Assembly (NCBI GenBank): GCA_964017045.1
Contig: OZ024810.1
Span: 9,417,562-9,481,561, forward strand
DNA: 64,000 nt
From: Omphiscola glabra
Lineage: Eukaryota; Mollusca; Gastropoda; Lymnaeidae
Reading direction: 5' to 3'
Under the pieces are notes generated by a model that saw only the letters and a program-made list of their open reading frames with translations, was not told where the DNA came from and searched no databases. The position numbers and the translations under genes are program-made. Shown piece after piece: positions 47,401-58,329 of this stretch (the stretch's first letter is position 1; each line of letters opens with the position of its first letter).

Positions 47401-48470
47401 CTGCAATAGGTTTCAACAACGCCTAAGCTGATGTCAATAAACATTACGGCTCCAAGACCCCTCAACTCCGCAGTCTAAGGTTTAGACCTTCACCACCCAT
47501 TCATCTCGGTGCGAGGATGGTACAAATTTGAAGCCGGAAGGTATCAAAATGATACAATCAACAGGAAGTCTGGGAACTGAACGGATGTCAGAAATCCGCG
47601 TAAATTAGCCATTGTTTTGTCTTAAAGTAGGACAGTTCCCTGACCCCAGAGTTATGAGTTTTTTTTTTGCAGCCAGCGTGCGGCCGTCTTTTGGAAAAAA
47701 AAGAGAAGTTAACAAGAACATTATGGCCATGTCTTCAAACATTCCAGTGGTCGCTGGCAATGTTCATGTCCTTACATTTGACATAAGCTCAAAATCGCCT
47801 CCTCGCTACCGCTATTTTTTTTTATATTTCCCGCAAATATGGCTATTTTGTTATATATATATGTGTATGCGTGTGTGTGTGTGTGCGCGCGCGTGTGTGT
47901 TCGAAACATTATTTAACTTTAAAAATGAAGATGAATTTAAAAAAATCTAATTTTCGATCCTTTCAGACAGGTCCATAGTTCAAACCTGATCGACGCGACT
48001 TTGTAACTCTGTTCACATGGAATCGATCCAATCTATGCGATACACCATAATTCATATTTCGAAGTATCTTCAACCGACCCTTTCCATTCCTTACGATCGG
48101 CACCGGTGTAATGTTACTAAGTCGCCCCCGGGCACCGTCGTTTGGGCATTAAGATTTCGTCGTAGATAAGACACTATGTAGTTACAGGGCTTACCATCGA
48201 TTATTTTTCCCTGTCACTTGCCGGCCCGAGACCCCTGGGAGTCATTGCTTCCTTTCATGCGTAGACCGCGAGGCGACAATGGCCTGTCTGCGCATGTGCT
48301 AAAAGTCTTTTTTTGCCAGGTTGTTCTTCATATCATCGTTTTATTTATTTTTTTTCTTCTATTTTCCCCCTCAATGAAATAGGATTTTTAAACACCACAA
48401 AGAATTACAGAATTTAGGGAAATAAAAGCATGGCAATTATGTTACACTAAAGACTTGTTTGACTGGTGTG
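47401..48470. other. No gene seen
   Basis: Includes a short (GT)n/(GC)n tract at about 47860-47900 and a T-rich stretch at 48340. A 112-codon frame at 47612-47950 runs into the microsatellite and has no domain. Confidence 0.45.
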
Positions 48471-48482
48471 GAAAGGCTAACA

Positions 48483-48688
48483 GTCAGCGTTTCTCAGCAT
48501 GTGGGTCATGACCCTTATGGGGGTCGAACGATGGGAACGACCCTTTCCCAAGGGTCGCCTAAGATCACGGAAAAACACATACTCTAAAGTTATGAAGTAG
48601 AATCGATTATAATTTTCTGGCTCGGGGTCGCCATAACATGAGGAACTGTATTAAAGGGTCGCGGCGGTGGAATGGTTGAGAACCACTG
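48483..48688 (+). mobile_element. SPIN-like non-autonomous hAT element, copy 4
   Basis: The left end is CAGCGTTTCTCAGCATGTGG (from 48485) and the right end GGTTGAGAACCACTG. Inside are GGGGGTCGAACGAT, GGGTCGCCTAAGATCACGG, AAAAACACATACTC and TTAAAGGGTCGCGGC. The flanks GGCTAACA and GGCTAACT suggest a duplication with 7 of 8 matching, but two extra bases next to the left end blur the boundary. More diverged than copies 2 and 3. Confidence 0.85.
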
Positions 48689-48734
48689 GGCTAACTAATA
48701 AAGTCGCATAGGAAATGGCGTCTGTGGGCCGTCG

Positions 48735-49260
48735 AGCGCGAGCTCTTAATGCCCCCCCGGCGCCCCCACACAAGCCAGCGCACTGAAGGTCTCCCCTACG
48801 CCAGCCCGTGCGGAATGGCGCCGGGAACTCCCCCTGTGCCTAGGGGAAGCCCGGTCGACCGATGACGCTGCGTTTAAAGCTCCGCAGTCCACTCTCCGAG
48901 GGTCAGGACGGGTTTGCTTCCACTCCGGAGGGAAGGTGTTGCGTTACCACCCTCCACCGCCCTGTGAGTCTTTCGGTCGGGACGAGTAGTGGCGGGACGA
49001 AACGGTTGCCTAGGAGCGGCTTTCTCGCGGCCGCATAGCTAAAATCATCGGCATGGGTTTTGGCCGCCACCCAGGCCTCATATACATCAACGGCAACATG
49101 TAATCATGTTAGTCGCTACTCCTGTTGCGTTAGGAGTCCTGCGTTTGGCCGGGTTTTTTTGCTTCGGGTGAACAAGTCACCCTACTAGTCCGCCACGCCA
49201 CGAAGAGGAAAACCCCATGTGGACGCCCCCAAGTCTCCTCGGGGACGCTGCCGCTAACCA
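48735..49260 (+). repeat. GC-rich dispersed repeat, copy 2 (longer)
   Basis: Homologous to 10707-11064 from GAGCGCGAGCTCTTAATGCC to ATCAACGGCAAC. It then continues for about 160 bp that the first copy lacks: TAATCATGTTAGTCGC, CTCCTGTTGCGTTAGGAGTC, CGGGTGAACAAGTCACCC and CCAAGTCTCCTCGGGGACGC. Several short hairpins can be seen in that extension (CTCCTGTTGCGTTAGGAG, GGGTGAACAAGTCACCC). Not recognised. A structured retroelement UTR is one option. Confidence 0.7.
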
Positions 49261-49487
49261 AATGCTGGGATTCTGTTTATAATTATTCTAATAATGAAAG
49301 CTGGGACATGACGCTGGCCAGTGAGCAGATTAATCTTAGCGGTCGAGAATGACCAGAATGAGTTCAGAATAAGTTCAAAATAAACTAATTTACCGGAATG
49401 AACATTTAAAACATATGTTATCTGGAGAGTAGGAAATATTTTGTGTGGTATATTTTTGGTCCTAGGGAAAAGAAGGGGGTTGTGAAA

Positions 49488-49612
49488 AAAATAATTGAGG
49501 GGGGGGGGGTAATGATGATGAAGACAAAATGACTACATTTAAAAAAAAATAATTGAGGGGGGGGGGGGTAATGATGATGAAGACAAAATGACTACATTTA
49601 AAAAAAAATAAT
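49488..49612. repeat. Two-copy tandem duplication, about 66 bp
   Basis: AATAATTGAGG with a G run, then TAATGATGATGAAGACAAAA and TGACTACATTTAAAAAAA, occurs twice head to tail, almost identical. Confidence 0.9.
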
Positions 49613-50289
49613 AATCCGCGCTTGACATGAACTTTATTATTTGGAAGGGAACACTTCGTGTAATCCTGTGAGTCGTCTGCCACCGATCTGGCACATTTCC
49701 CACCTGAGAGCGAGGCGGGTCGACTGCATCCACAGGGCGCCATTTAATTTAATATCGTCATGAGAACAGCCGCAAAGGATCAGGGGCTATCAGGCTACAA
49801 CCGGGTTGCATTTATCACTCAGCTATGCCGCTCTATCAATAATGGCGTCATGTTGTTGGGGAGTTTTTTTTTTTTTTTACTGGAGGTGAGGGAGTTATCT
49901 GTGTTTGTGTGTGGATTTTGTTTGTTTTTTAAAAACCGAAACTCAATGGAGGATCAGGATGTGATGGGGGAAACAGGACATAAAGTAGTGTTGCCTCGTT
50001 AAATACACCCCTTCAACTCATTTCTATGTATAAATATATTATGTTCCTATATGTCGACAAGTTTAGGGCTTGTGTTTAAACTCCAACACAGGGTTATTTT
50101 TTGGGCCATCAACGCTTAGACTTGTTTCGACCGTTGAAATTGTATCTGTATTGAAATGTATTTATAGCCATAGCGGTACTTTACACTATAATACCTGCAA
50201 CTGTGCCTCTGATAATTTTACATTTGCATTAATATTTCTTCATTAGCTTAGGACACCATTATCCCACTACCCCCCCCCTTTTTTTGACG
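49613..50289. other. No gene seen
   Basis: Short frames only. No repeat assigned. Confidence 0.5.
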
Positions 50290-50496
50290 CTAAAAGGGTG
50301 TGGCGGATGGGTTGGTGTGCCCTTTTGTGGCGGATGGGTTGGTGTGCCCTTTTGTGGCGAATGGGTTGGTGTGCCCCGAGCGATACTTTTTTCTATATTT
50401 TGAGAGGGTGGGCATTTTTGGGAGTTTTTCATAGAGAAAGGGGACGACCAAAATCTTAGCCTCCCCCAGTCGGCACTAACCCTAGCTACGCCACTG
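50290..50496. repeat. 27-bp triplication and a single hAT-type end
   Basis: TGGCGGATGGGTTGGTGTGC followed by CCTTTTG occurs three times at about 50299-50375. CTAGCTACGCCACTG at 50482-50496 matches the right terminus of the GGCGTAGC hAT family (see 33174-33338), but no matching left end is evident. Confidence 0.6.
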
Positions 50497-50969
50497 TATA
50501 CACTTTACCCCTCTTGAATAATGTATGACTACACTATCGACCATTTCTTACTGTATAAGCAAAACTATCTAAAACCAACATATGACATTTTTAATGACTC
50601 GCGACATCAATTCATTACATATTCTTTTCCCCTACAAGAGTTACATTTACAGCAACATCCCTCTTTCGAACACATGCCACCACTAATCCACCTTTATATC
50701 CATTTTTTGTATCCCCATCATTGTCGACTCAACCAGTCACGTCAGCTATTTCATTCGATATTGGCACCCTCGAGAGAGAGCCTCGTCCACTGTTTAAAGG
50801 CCACTAAACAAGAACTAAGAATCAGCGGGGGGAAGGATAAAAGGACAATCACAGAAAACATACGAGACACAACCATGGCGTCTTGCCATTGTAGCCACTC
50901 ACTTTTTTTTCAGATATGCTAGTGCCATCAACCTTTACACAGGCTTCGTAGTTGTAACAAGATTCTGTG

Positions 50970-51180
50970 AATGCTATCCCGACTCGGAGTTCAGAGTTGT
51001 AGTAGGATTATGGGAATGCTATCCCGACTCGGAGTTCAGAGTTGTAGAGGATTGTGGGAATGCTATCCCGAATTGGAGTTCAGAGTTGTAGAAGGATTAT
51101 GGGAATCATATCCCGAATCGGAGTTAAGAGTTGTAGTAGGATTATGGGAATGCTATCCCGAATCGGAGTTCAGAGTTGTA
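50970..51180. repeat. 45-bp minisatellite
   Basis: Five copies of GAATGCTATCCCGACTCGG, AGTTCAGAGTTGTAG and TAGGATTATGG, with small changes. The unit is divisible by three, which explains the open frame 50971-51288. Confidence 0.95.
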
Positions 51181-52128
51181 TTGCTAATAAAAATTACATT
51201 TAAAAATTTCCTGTTGAAGTTTTCAGATGACGACAAACACTGCATTTGTGAATGTCGAAACGATTTCTTTATTCCTCTGAAAACCTAACTGAACAGCGCT
51301 CTGGGTATTGCAAACTTAGTTCGGGTATACTGACATGTTTCTGATGTAAATATAGTTGCACCCTTGCATTGTAACAGTTAGTCAATTCCGTTTATTCACA
51401 GAGCTCGCAGTATCGATACAATGCAACACTCTATGTTTATTATGCATGCTATCGGCTGACTTTTGTATCGATTTCTTCCAGTATCGACTTTACGGTTAAT
51501 GAACTTCACATGTGGAGATAATGTTTGTTTTAAACTTTAACGTATAAATAGGTGAAACGCCCAGAGACGTATTAGTTTATCATTCTTTGTCATGCAGATG
51601 GGGGGAGGGGGAGATTTCAATTTCTTTTAGATATGTCCATGGCAATTTACACATTTTTATTTTTTTTCTTTCTAAAAAAACCGTGCTTTTTAGTTAAACT
51701 CTACACCTTGACTGAAATGGTGAGCGTTATTTAAATTTTTTTTTTCTTCAGCCATCTAGGAAATAAATACAAACAAATAAACATAAATCATTGAATGTTG
51801 AAAACAGTTGATTGTTAGAAATAATTTTAAAATGACGCGCCTGATACTGATAAGATCAGCTTCGGGGAGTGTGGGGGGGGGGGGGGGGTCGTTAACTCTG
51901 TTCATGGTCTTGAGCGTAGTTCAATGATTCCCTCTCACAGTCCCTTTCACAGGTAACTCCTCACTCCATACATATGTTCTTAACGATTCTGCGATAAAAC
52001 ATAGTGTTACACTGATATTTATCCCCCCCCCCCCCAGGGATAGGAAGGGGGTCTTAAACTAAAACGGATAACAATTTTTTACGATTAGATTAAAAAAAAA
52101 TTCAGTTAGATTTAATCAATGCAAGTAA
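51181..52128. other. No gene seen
   Basis: AT-rich with long G (51871-51888) and C (52022-52035) runs. No coding or repeat assignment. Confidence 0.5.
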
Positions 52129-52129
52129 C

Positions 52130-52540
52130 ACAAATAATTCGTATCACATTATTTGTTAAATGCCGAGCTAGGCAATGATTCGTATCCCATTATTTGTTAA
52201 ATTCCGAGCTAGGCAATAATTCGTATCCCATTGTTTGTTAAATGCCGAGCTAGGCAATAATTCGTATCCCATTGTTTGTTAAATTCCGAGCTAGGCAATA
52301 ATTCTTGTCCCATTGTTTGTTAAATTCCGAGCTAGGCAATAATTCGTATCCCATTGTTTGTTAAATGTCGAGCTAGGCAATAATTCGTATCCCATTGTTT
52401 GTTAAATTCCGAGCTAGGCAATAGTTCGTATCCCATTGTTTGTTAAATGTCGAGCTAGGCAATAATTCGTATCCCATTGTTTGTTAAATTCCGGGCTAGA
52501 CAATAATTCGTATCCCATTGTTTGTTAAATGCCGAGCTAG
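52130..52540. repeat. 41-bp minisatellite
   Basis: Ten copies of AATAATTCGTATCCCATTG followed by TTTGTTAAATGCCGAGCTAGGC. Alternating variants ATTCCGAGC, ATGCCGAGC and ATGTCGAGC hint at a two-unit higher-order pattern. Confidence 0.97.
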
Positions 52541-53650
52541 GCTGTGTATAGTTCGACTTCGGTGGTATGGCTTTTTTTTAAATTAGGGGGGGGGGGGGGA
52601 TATCTCCTTCTTGACGATAGCTGACCTGCTGGAAATGAAGAGTCCATTCGCCATTCTCTTTTGGCCATAGCCGGTTGGTTGGGAGGAAAAAAAGCGCTAC
52701 CACTGCGCCGCTGGGCTGCCATTTACAACAGTTTTAAACAGTGGTTCCGATTAGTTCCCAACCTCTGCCTTTACTCTGGGACTTCGTGGCCGCTCCAAGA
52801 AACTCCTAAAAAAACTAATATGAAATGTTACAAAGCTGTATGTTTTTTCCTTGTAACATTAGACGCCCTTGACATTTCTTTCTTGATTCACATCTTTTAT
52901 GTTCTTAACGATAAAAGCCATTGAATCTCATTATGCCTGTAATTCATAATAGCTGTCTTTTTCGCGACAGATTTCTTGCGTTTTTGTGTGTGTGTGTTTT
53001 TTTGTGTTAGTTTTGTTTTTCGCTAGCAACCCATTTTTTCCATATCTGGGTCACGGCAAACCTGGCTGTGAAGATTATTCCGATCAATAAACTCGCCTCG
53101 AGTCTAAGCGTATTTAAGAGGAGTTGCTCCACCAGCAATTATGACGTCACGACGCCTCGCTCTCACGACATCATAAACTACACGGTGTCCTTGTGGCGTG
53201 AGGTTTTCCTCTTACCGTCGCTACTTGTTATTTTGTGCGGGTTTTAATTTTAACCCGCGGGTTTGGGCTTGGGTCGCATTAAAAATGCATCGGCCCCGCG
53301 GGTCGAGTGACAAAATTTTAATCAAAGTGATTGTCGATGGGAGGCTGGGGTCGCCCACGGCCTGGGATGGCTGCATGCTAAGAGATTGGCAGATGGAAGG
53401 GACTCGATGTTTGATACATAGTGTTCGCTGTTGTTCCACATTGTTCTGGTGTGTGACGCCTCAATTGGATTTTATTTATCAAACCCCACCTCCTTCTCTA
53501 TTTCCATTTCTACACGTATCATTTTCATAATCACAGACACCTCTTGTGCTACTTCCGTTTTCATTTAGATATATATCTTTACCAGTAGTCTTTGAGATAA
53601 CATTGCCTCTTGTCTCCATATCCCGAGATATCTGCTGCATACAATGAAAT
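52541..53650. other. No gene seen
   Basis: Balanced composition. Frames at 52661-52924 and 53198-53530 (110 codons) have no domain I recognise and are opposed by frames on the other strand. Confidence 0.4.
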
Positions 53651-53652
53651 CT

Positions 53653-53790
53653 GTAAGTAACGCATACCATTGGGACCGAAGCAAAAGTGGTGCATTTTGC
53701 AGGGACATGCTATTCGCAGATTCAGCTAGTGATAGTAAATCGTTCCCCGCCGGGCTGAGTTAGCGCATGTTCCAGGGACATCGCAGCTGC
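53653..53790 (+). repeat. Dispersed repeat family X, fullest copy
   Basis: Contains TTGGGACCGAAGCAAAAGTG, GTGCATTTTGCAGGGACATG, CTATTCGCAGATTCAGC, GGGCTGAGTTAGCGCATG and TTCCAGGGACATC. Shared order with 31318-31445 (plus) and 61556-61697 (minus). GGCTGAGTTAGCGC resembles a tRNA A box. Class unresolved. Confidence 0.65.
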
Positions 53791-54405
53791 AAGCGTCGTT
53801 ACTTACACATTTCATCGTATCTTTCGAAATCCTGCTTTTTTTCCACAAAGTGGAATTGAAATGATCTCTTGTTATGGATTGGATAGCATTACATATATTT
53901 TAAATCACTCTTCATTGTTGAATTAACGCCGCGTTACCGCAACGAGTTTCCCCAGCTGTCTGCAGGGTAATTGGCGCCTAATCGAGGACCCCCCTCCCCC
54001 CCCCAACCCTCGAACGAGCCTCGTGCTGTGGATGATTAGTTTATCATTGGCACTACTTGTACAGAAGACGCCGCTTCACATCCCGCTAGTTATCTCGTTA
54101 ATACGAGACGTCTTAAGTTCTGGAGATTAGGTAAAATAGGTCAACTCGGCTGCTCCAGGTCAATGGGAAATTTTTTTACTCTACTGGCAATATACATTAG
54201 GTAGAGTAAATACAAAATAAGGGAAGTCTGCTGGCACAATGCACGGGAACGTGCGCAGCCACATGACGTAATAATTGTTTTCGACTATTAAATAAGAAAG
54301 CACTTTACGATATTTACATGACAAATTTAATCCGGATGAAGATATGAGACTGTCGACGTCACCATAACTGACTTTAGTTTTTAGGCGGCAGCTCGTTTTA
54401 TTCAT
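53791..54405. other. No gene seen
   Basis: No repeat or coding region assigned. Confidence 0.45.
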
Positions 54406-54409
54406 TTGT

Positions 54410-54790
54410 TAAATGACTTGACGCAACTGACCACGAATGACCCACCATAACACCACGAATGACCCACCATAAAAGAACGCGAAATGACCCAACATAACTG
54501 ACCACGAAATGACCTGATATAACTGACCACGAAATGACTAACTGTATTTGAACACGAAATGACTTGGTATAACTGACAATGAAATGACCTGCCCTAACTG
54601 ACCAAATAAAATGACCTGCCGTAACTGACAAGGAAATGACCTGCCGTAACTGCCCATGAAATGACCTGCTTTAACTGACCACGAAATGACTAGCTATAAC
54701 TGACCACGAAATGACTTGCTATAACTGACCATGAAATGACTTGCTATAAATGACCACGAAATTACCTGCTATAACTGACCACGAAATGGC
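54410..54790. repeat. 25-bp minisatellite
   Basis: About 15 diverged copies of ATAACTGACCACGAAATGAC followed by CTGCT. Right-hand units are the most regular. Confidence 0.95.
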
Positions 54791-56265
54791 GGAATTACTC
54801 TAATGCTAGCAGATTTATATAATAACATAACGTCTTCATCATTAGTCATACCGTACCTTAAAATAGTATTTCGTTCACCTCTCTATCTCGATTATTTCGC
54901 TTCCTCCTCCTTCCTTGCGTCCTTTCTCTGAGGCTCACCCTCCCATTTCTCCATCCCTCTTTTTCAGTTCCCTCTCATCACCCCATCTGCATCCCCATTT
55001 CTTATCACCCCCCTACTCTCCCCTCCTTCCTATCTTCTTACCCAACCTGCTGTTAAAAATATATATCTTTGCGTTATTTTCTTGTTATAGGCCTACATGG
55101 GAACCATACCTTCACAAAATTGCCTCCTACATCTGATTATGAATCTTAATTTTTTTTTTTTGGTTTTGTTTTGTTTTTTGCTTTCTATATTTAAAAAAAA
55201 AATGGTTCCATATGTTTTGTCGTTCACATTATCGGTAAGACGACCTCTCCAGTTTACGTACACAACTTGACATTAACTATTTACTTTTTTCTTCCAACGT
55301 CTCCCTAGTAGCTATTATCGAATAAATGGTGTGCGCCTTGGAGAGATGAAATGATGAAACATGATACAATGATACTCAACGTAGAGTAGGCCAGTTAAGT
55401 GTAGAATGTGTCTAAACAGAATTAAGGTGCGTCCTTAAAGGCTTTTTTGAATTTTGAAATTTTCAACAAAAATTCTGGTGACCATAATGATTTAAAGGGC
55501 GAAAATAAGCTAGGCAGGAAAAAGCATGATCTCAAAGGGCGACACAACTGTAATCAGTTTAGTTCATGTTGGGGTGGGGCGGAGCTAGAAATGGCATTGG
55601 TCATTATGACAAATTTTGGCGCTTCCCACCCGAAAGTTTGAAATGCCCCATCAAAATCGTCTGGAAAAAAAAACCATCGAAATTAAGTATCAACCAAAAT
55701 ACACCCCCCTGCATTTTGAATTAGCCCCACAGTTCGACAACCTCAATTTCTGCATTCCCCTTCTCTTATGCTGTTCAGTGTGACAGTATGGGTTTGAATC
55801 TGATTGTGCCAAATGATTGTCCTGGGGCACATCACAACCGGAGTGAATTCAGTCTATATATGGCACAGGGCGCCATATTGCCTCCCCTGGAACTTTTAAA
55901 AGTTCCGTCTCCCCATCAAAGGTTATATTAGTAACAATGAATTCAGGTAAACTACAAAATATATCTCTTGATTTTGAAATAATCAAATATTTTCTGGGGA
56001 CGTGCATCCAGACCCCGCTTCCACTTAAGAGCCATCGGCGCCTTCGATATTTACCCTACTTCCCAATTAAAATTACAGCAAATTTCGTTGCCTAGTGGGT
56101 TTGATAATTTCAGGGCCGCCCTGGGCGCGCCAAGATTTTTGGTGCACTTCTTTTCCCCATACGAATTCTGCAGCTGTCAAAAATGCCGACTCTTTATATA
56201 AAGAAAAAGAGAAACCCGGGTGGACCACCCCATCCGCCCCACCCCCACCCCCCACTTCTACACCA
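54791..56265. other. No gene seen
   Basis: Includes a C/T-rich stretch at 54895-55045 and AT-rich DNA beyond. Frames below 75 codons. Confidence 0.45.
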
Positions 56266-56269
56266 CTCG

Positions 56270-56429
56270 CAGAGGCGTAGCTAGATTGTTTGGCGCCAGG
56301 GGAAAAGATTAATCTCAACTCTGAAACATATTATCTTCATCCATCAAATACCACCAAATCCCATTTGGCGCCCCCGCTAATCTGACACCTGGGGACAGCT
56401 ATTCCCTCTGCCCCCTAGCTACGCATCTG
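56270..56429. mobile_element. hAT-like MITE (GGCGTAGC family)
   Basis: The termini CAGAGGCGTAGCTAG and CTAGCTACGCATCTG are inverted repeats with two mismatches. TTTGGCGCC and TTTGGCGCCCCC lie inside the ends. The flanking 8-mers match at only 5 of 8 positions, so the duplication is decayed or absent. Confidence 0.75.
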
Positions 56430-57898
56430 GTCACTGGCACTGCCCTTCCCCCGAGGAAGTTGAAATAAACACTTACGATAATATAAACTACTTTTCTGCA
56501 ATGAGGAGTTCTTGTTGAATTTTATATTGTTAAATAAATAGTAAGAATTCTTTGGTTAAATTTTGCTTAGTTATAGAATTTCAATTACCATTTCTTGAAA
56601 TGTTGTTAGAATGCAATGAAATAAATAATGTAGTTGACGCTGTGTTGACCCAATAGTGTCCTTCGAAGTGAAATCGGCACTAACATGATTGCAAATGAAA
56701 ATAATAATTTCTAGGAATTGGGATTTGGGCAGTGGTGACACCAGGGGAGTGCAAAGGGGTGACCGCCCGGATGGCACTTCGTGATCAATCACAGAACATT
56801 GTGTACAAGGTGTGTTTGAGTGGATATCATACAATACAAATAATAAATTAAAGTGACAAAATACATTTAGACATTTCTTAATTATCTGATTTAGTAATAT
56901 TAAAACGTTAAATGTATTTAACTAAAATGTATATATGTCCATAGCACTCAATACATAATGGAATGAACAGTGATATTCCTATTGACTATCCAGTGAAAAA
57001 AAATATCGAGTGGATTAGACCCGACCCCCCTGGTCCCTCATTGTGGGGACAGACGTGCAAATAATGACTTGCTCACTAGTACCCCGCCATTGTTCATAGA
57101 ACCATAATTACGACTGCTCCTGTTACACTCCTCACCCCAATTCACAGGCCGCAAAATCATTCATATCAAGGAACAAGAACCACTGTCACTAGGATGAACA
57201 TTACCTGTGTCGATGGTTGTGAGCATGAATGGTATTTGGACCATCACCTCGAGTAGGTGGGGGGAGTGTTGGCACGCAAAATACCAAATCAATAATAATT
57301 GCCTAAACCGCGTGTTTTAATGGTTTACCCTAAACGTGCTGAATGAATTGGAAATGCTATTTTGGCATAACATGAACAGAAGCTTTTAAACCCCTTAACC
57401 TAAGCAAACCTTTATAGAAAAAGTGGACACTTGAAGTGTGTAGTAGTGGAGCCATACCCTTGACCAAAGGGTCGGCAAACGTCTTTGAGGAAGGAGCCAC
57501 TTTTATCAATTATATCCCCTAAGAAACTATTTATATACTAACAAGGCGGTGCCACAGAGAAGAGAAGTCGATTGCACCTCGAAAACAGTATTCAAATTGC
57601 TCTTTTATCAAAACGCTCCTAATTTGAATCAATTTGATGTTTTTTGTGTTTAAAAATGTATACAAAAATTATTTTTAAAAAAACAACAAGCAAAGAAACA
57701 TCATTTCTCCAATACCTAAATTGAAAACGTTTTCAAGGAAAACCTTTGTTCAAATAATTTATTTTATTACTTCTGTTTAACATTGTAGCTGTTATTACTA
57801 GTAGACTTCGAATAAATAAGTTAAAGAAACCACATTTAACTGTTTATGATGTTCTCCCTTTCAAATCGAGGGTTTGCCTCGGTGTGGTAAACAAATAT
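56430..57898. other. No gene seen; fragments of hAT-like ends
   Basis: CAGTGGTGACACCAGGGGAG with CCGCCCGGATGGCACTTCG (56732-56781), and AAAGGGTCGGCAAACGTCTT (57467-57486), resemble hAT-type ends, but no matching partner ends are seen. Confidence 0.35.
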
Positions 57899-58222
57899 AT
57901 TATTATTATTATTATTATGGGTAGTTTTCTATAGCGTGGTACCCCAGCCTAGGGCTGGGCTCACCACGCTGTACATGCAAATTAAAATGAACTTAAAAAA
58001 TATAAATTAAAAACCAACCATTCCATATCAATTTACATGTGAAGCCATGGACGGCACTCAGCAGCATCGTTTAACTTTCAGAGGGGGAATCAGTCAGGAT
58101 AGTAAAGTTTAAAGAGGTGTGTTTTGAGTACAGTTTTGAAGGCTGTGATGGTTGATATATTTCTGATGTGTAGTGGAAGAGAATTCCATTGTTTGGGGGC
58201 ACAGTAAGAGAAAGATGTTGGG
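57899..58222 (-). pseudogene. L2/CR1-like LINE: reverse transcriptase end and 3' UTR, inverted copy
   Basis: The minus-strand translation gives SFSYCAPKQWNSLPLHIRNI, then TAFKTVLKTHLFKLYYPD and a stop. This is nearly the same as the C-terminus encoded at 24139-24393. The 3' UTR carries the same CGATGCTGCTGAGTGCCG and CCATGGCTT blocks, a hairpin at 57933-57970 and a TAA-repeat tail (complement of 57899-57918). 5' truncated. Confidence 0.88.
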
Positions 58223-58329
58223 GTAATAGATTAAAAAAAAAGTCTCCTGACTTAGACTGTCGATGACTTGATTCCTTTTAAGTTTGGCAGACCATCTTAC
58301 CTAATGGCCATTAAGTTTACTATTTAGAA

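Noticed and set aside
50521..50922. Longest open frame in the window (133 codons)
   Set aside because: His/Leu/Ser-rich composition, no recognisable domain, no splice or conservation evidence. The length is expected by chance in 64 kb.
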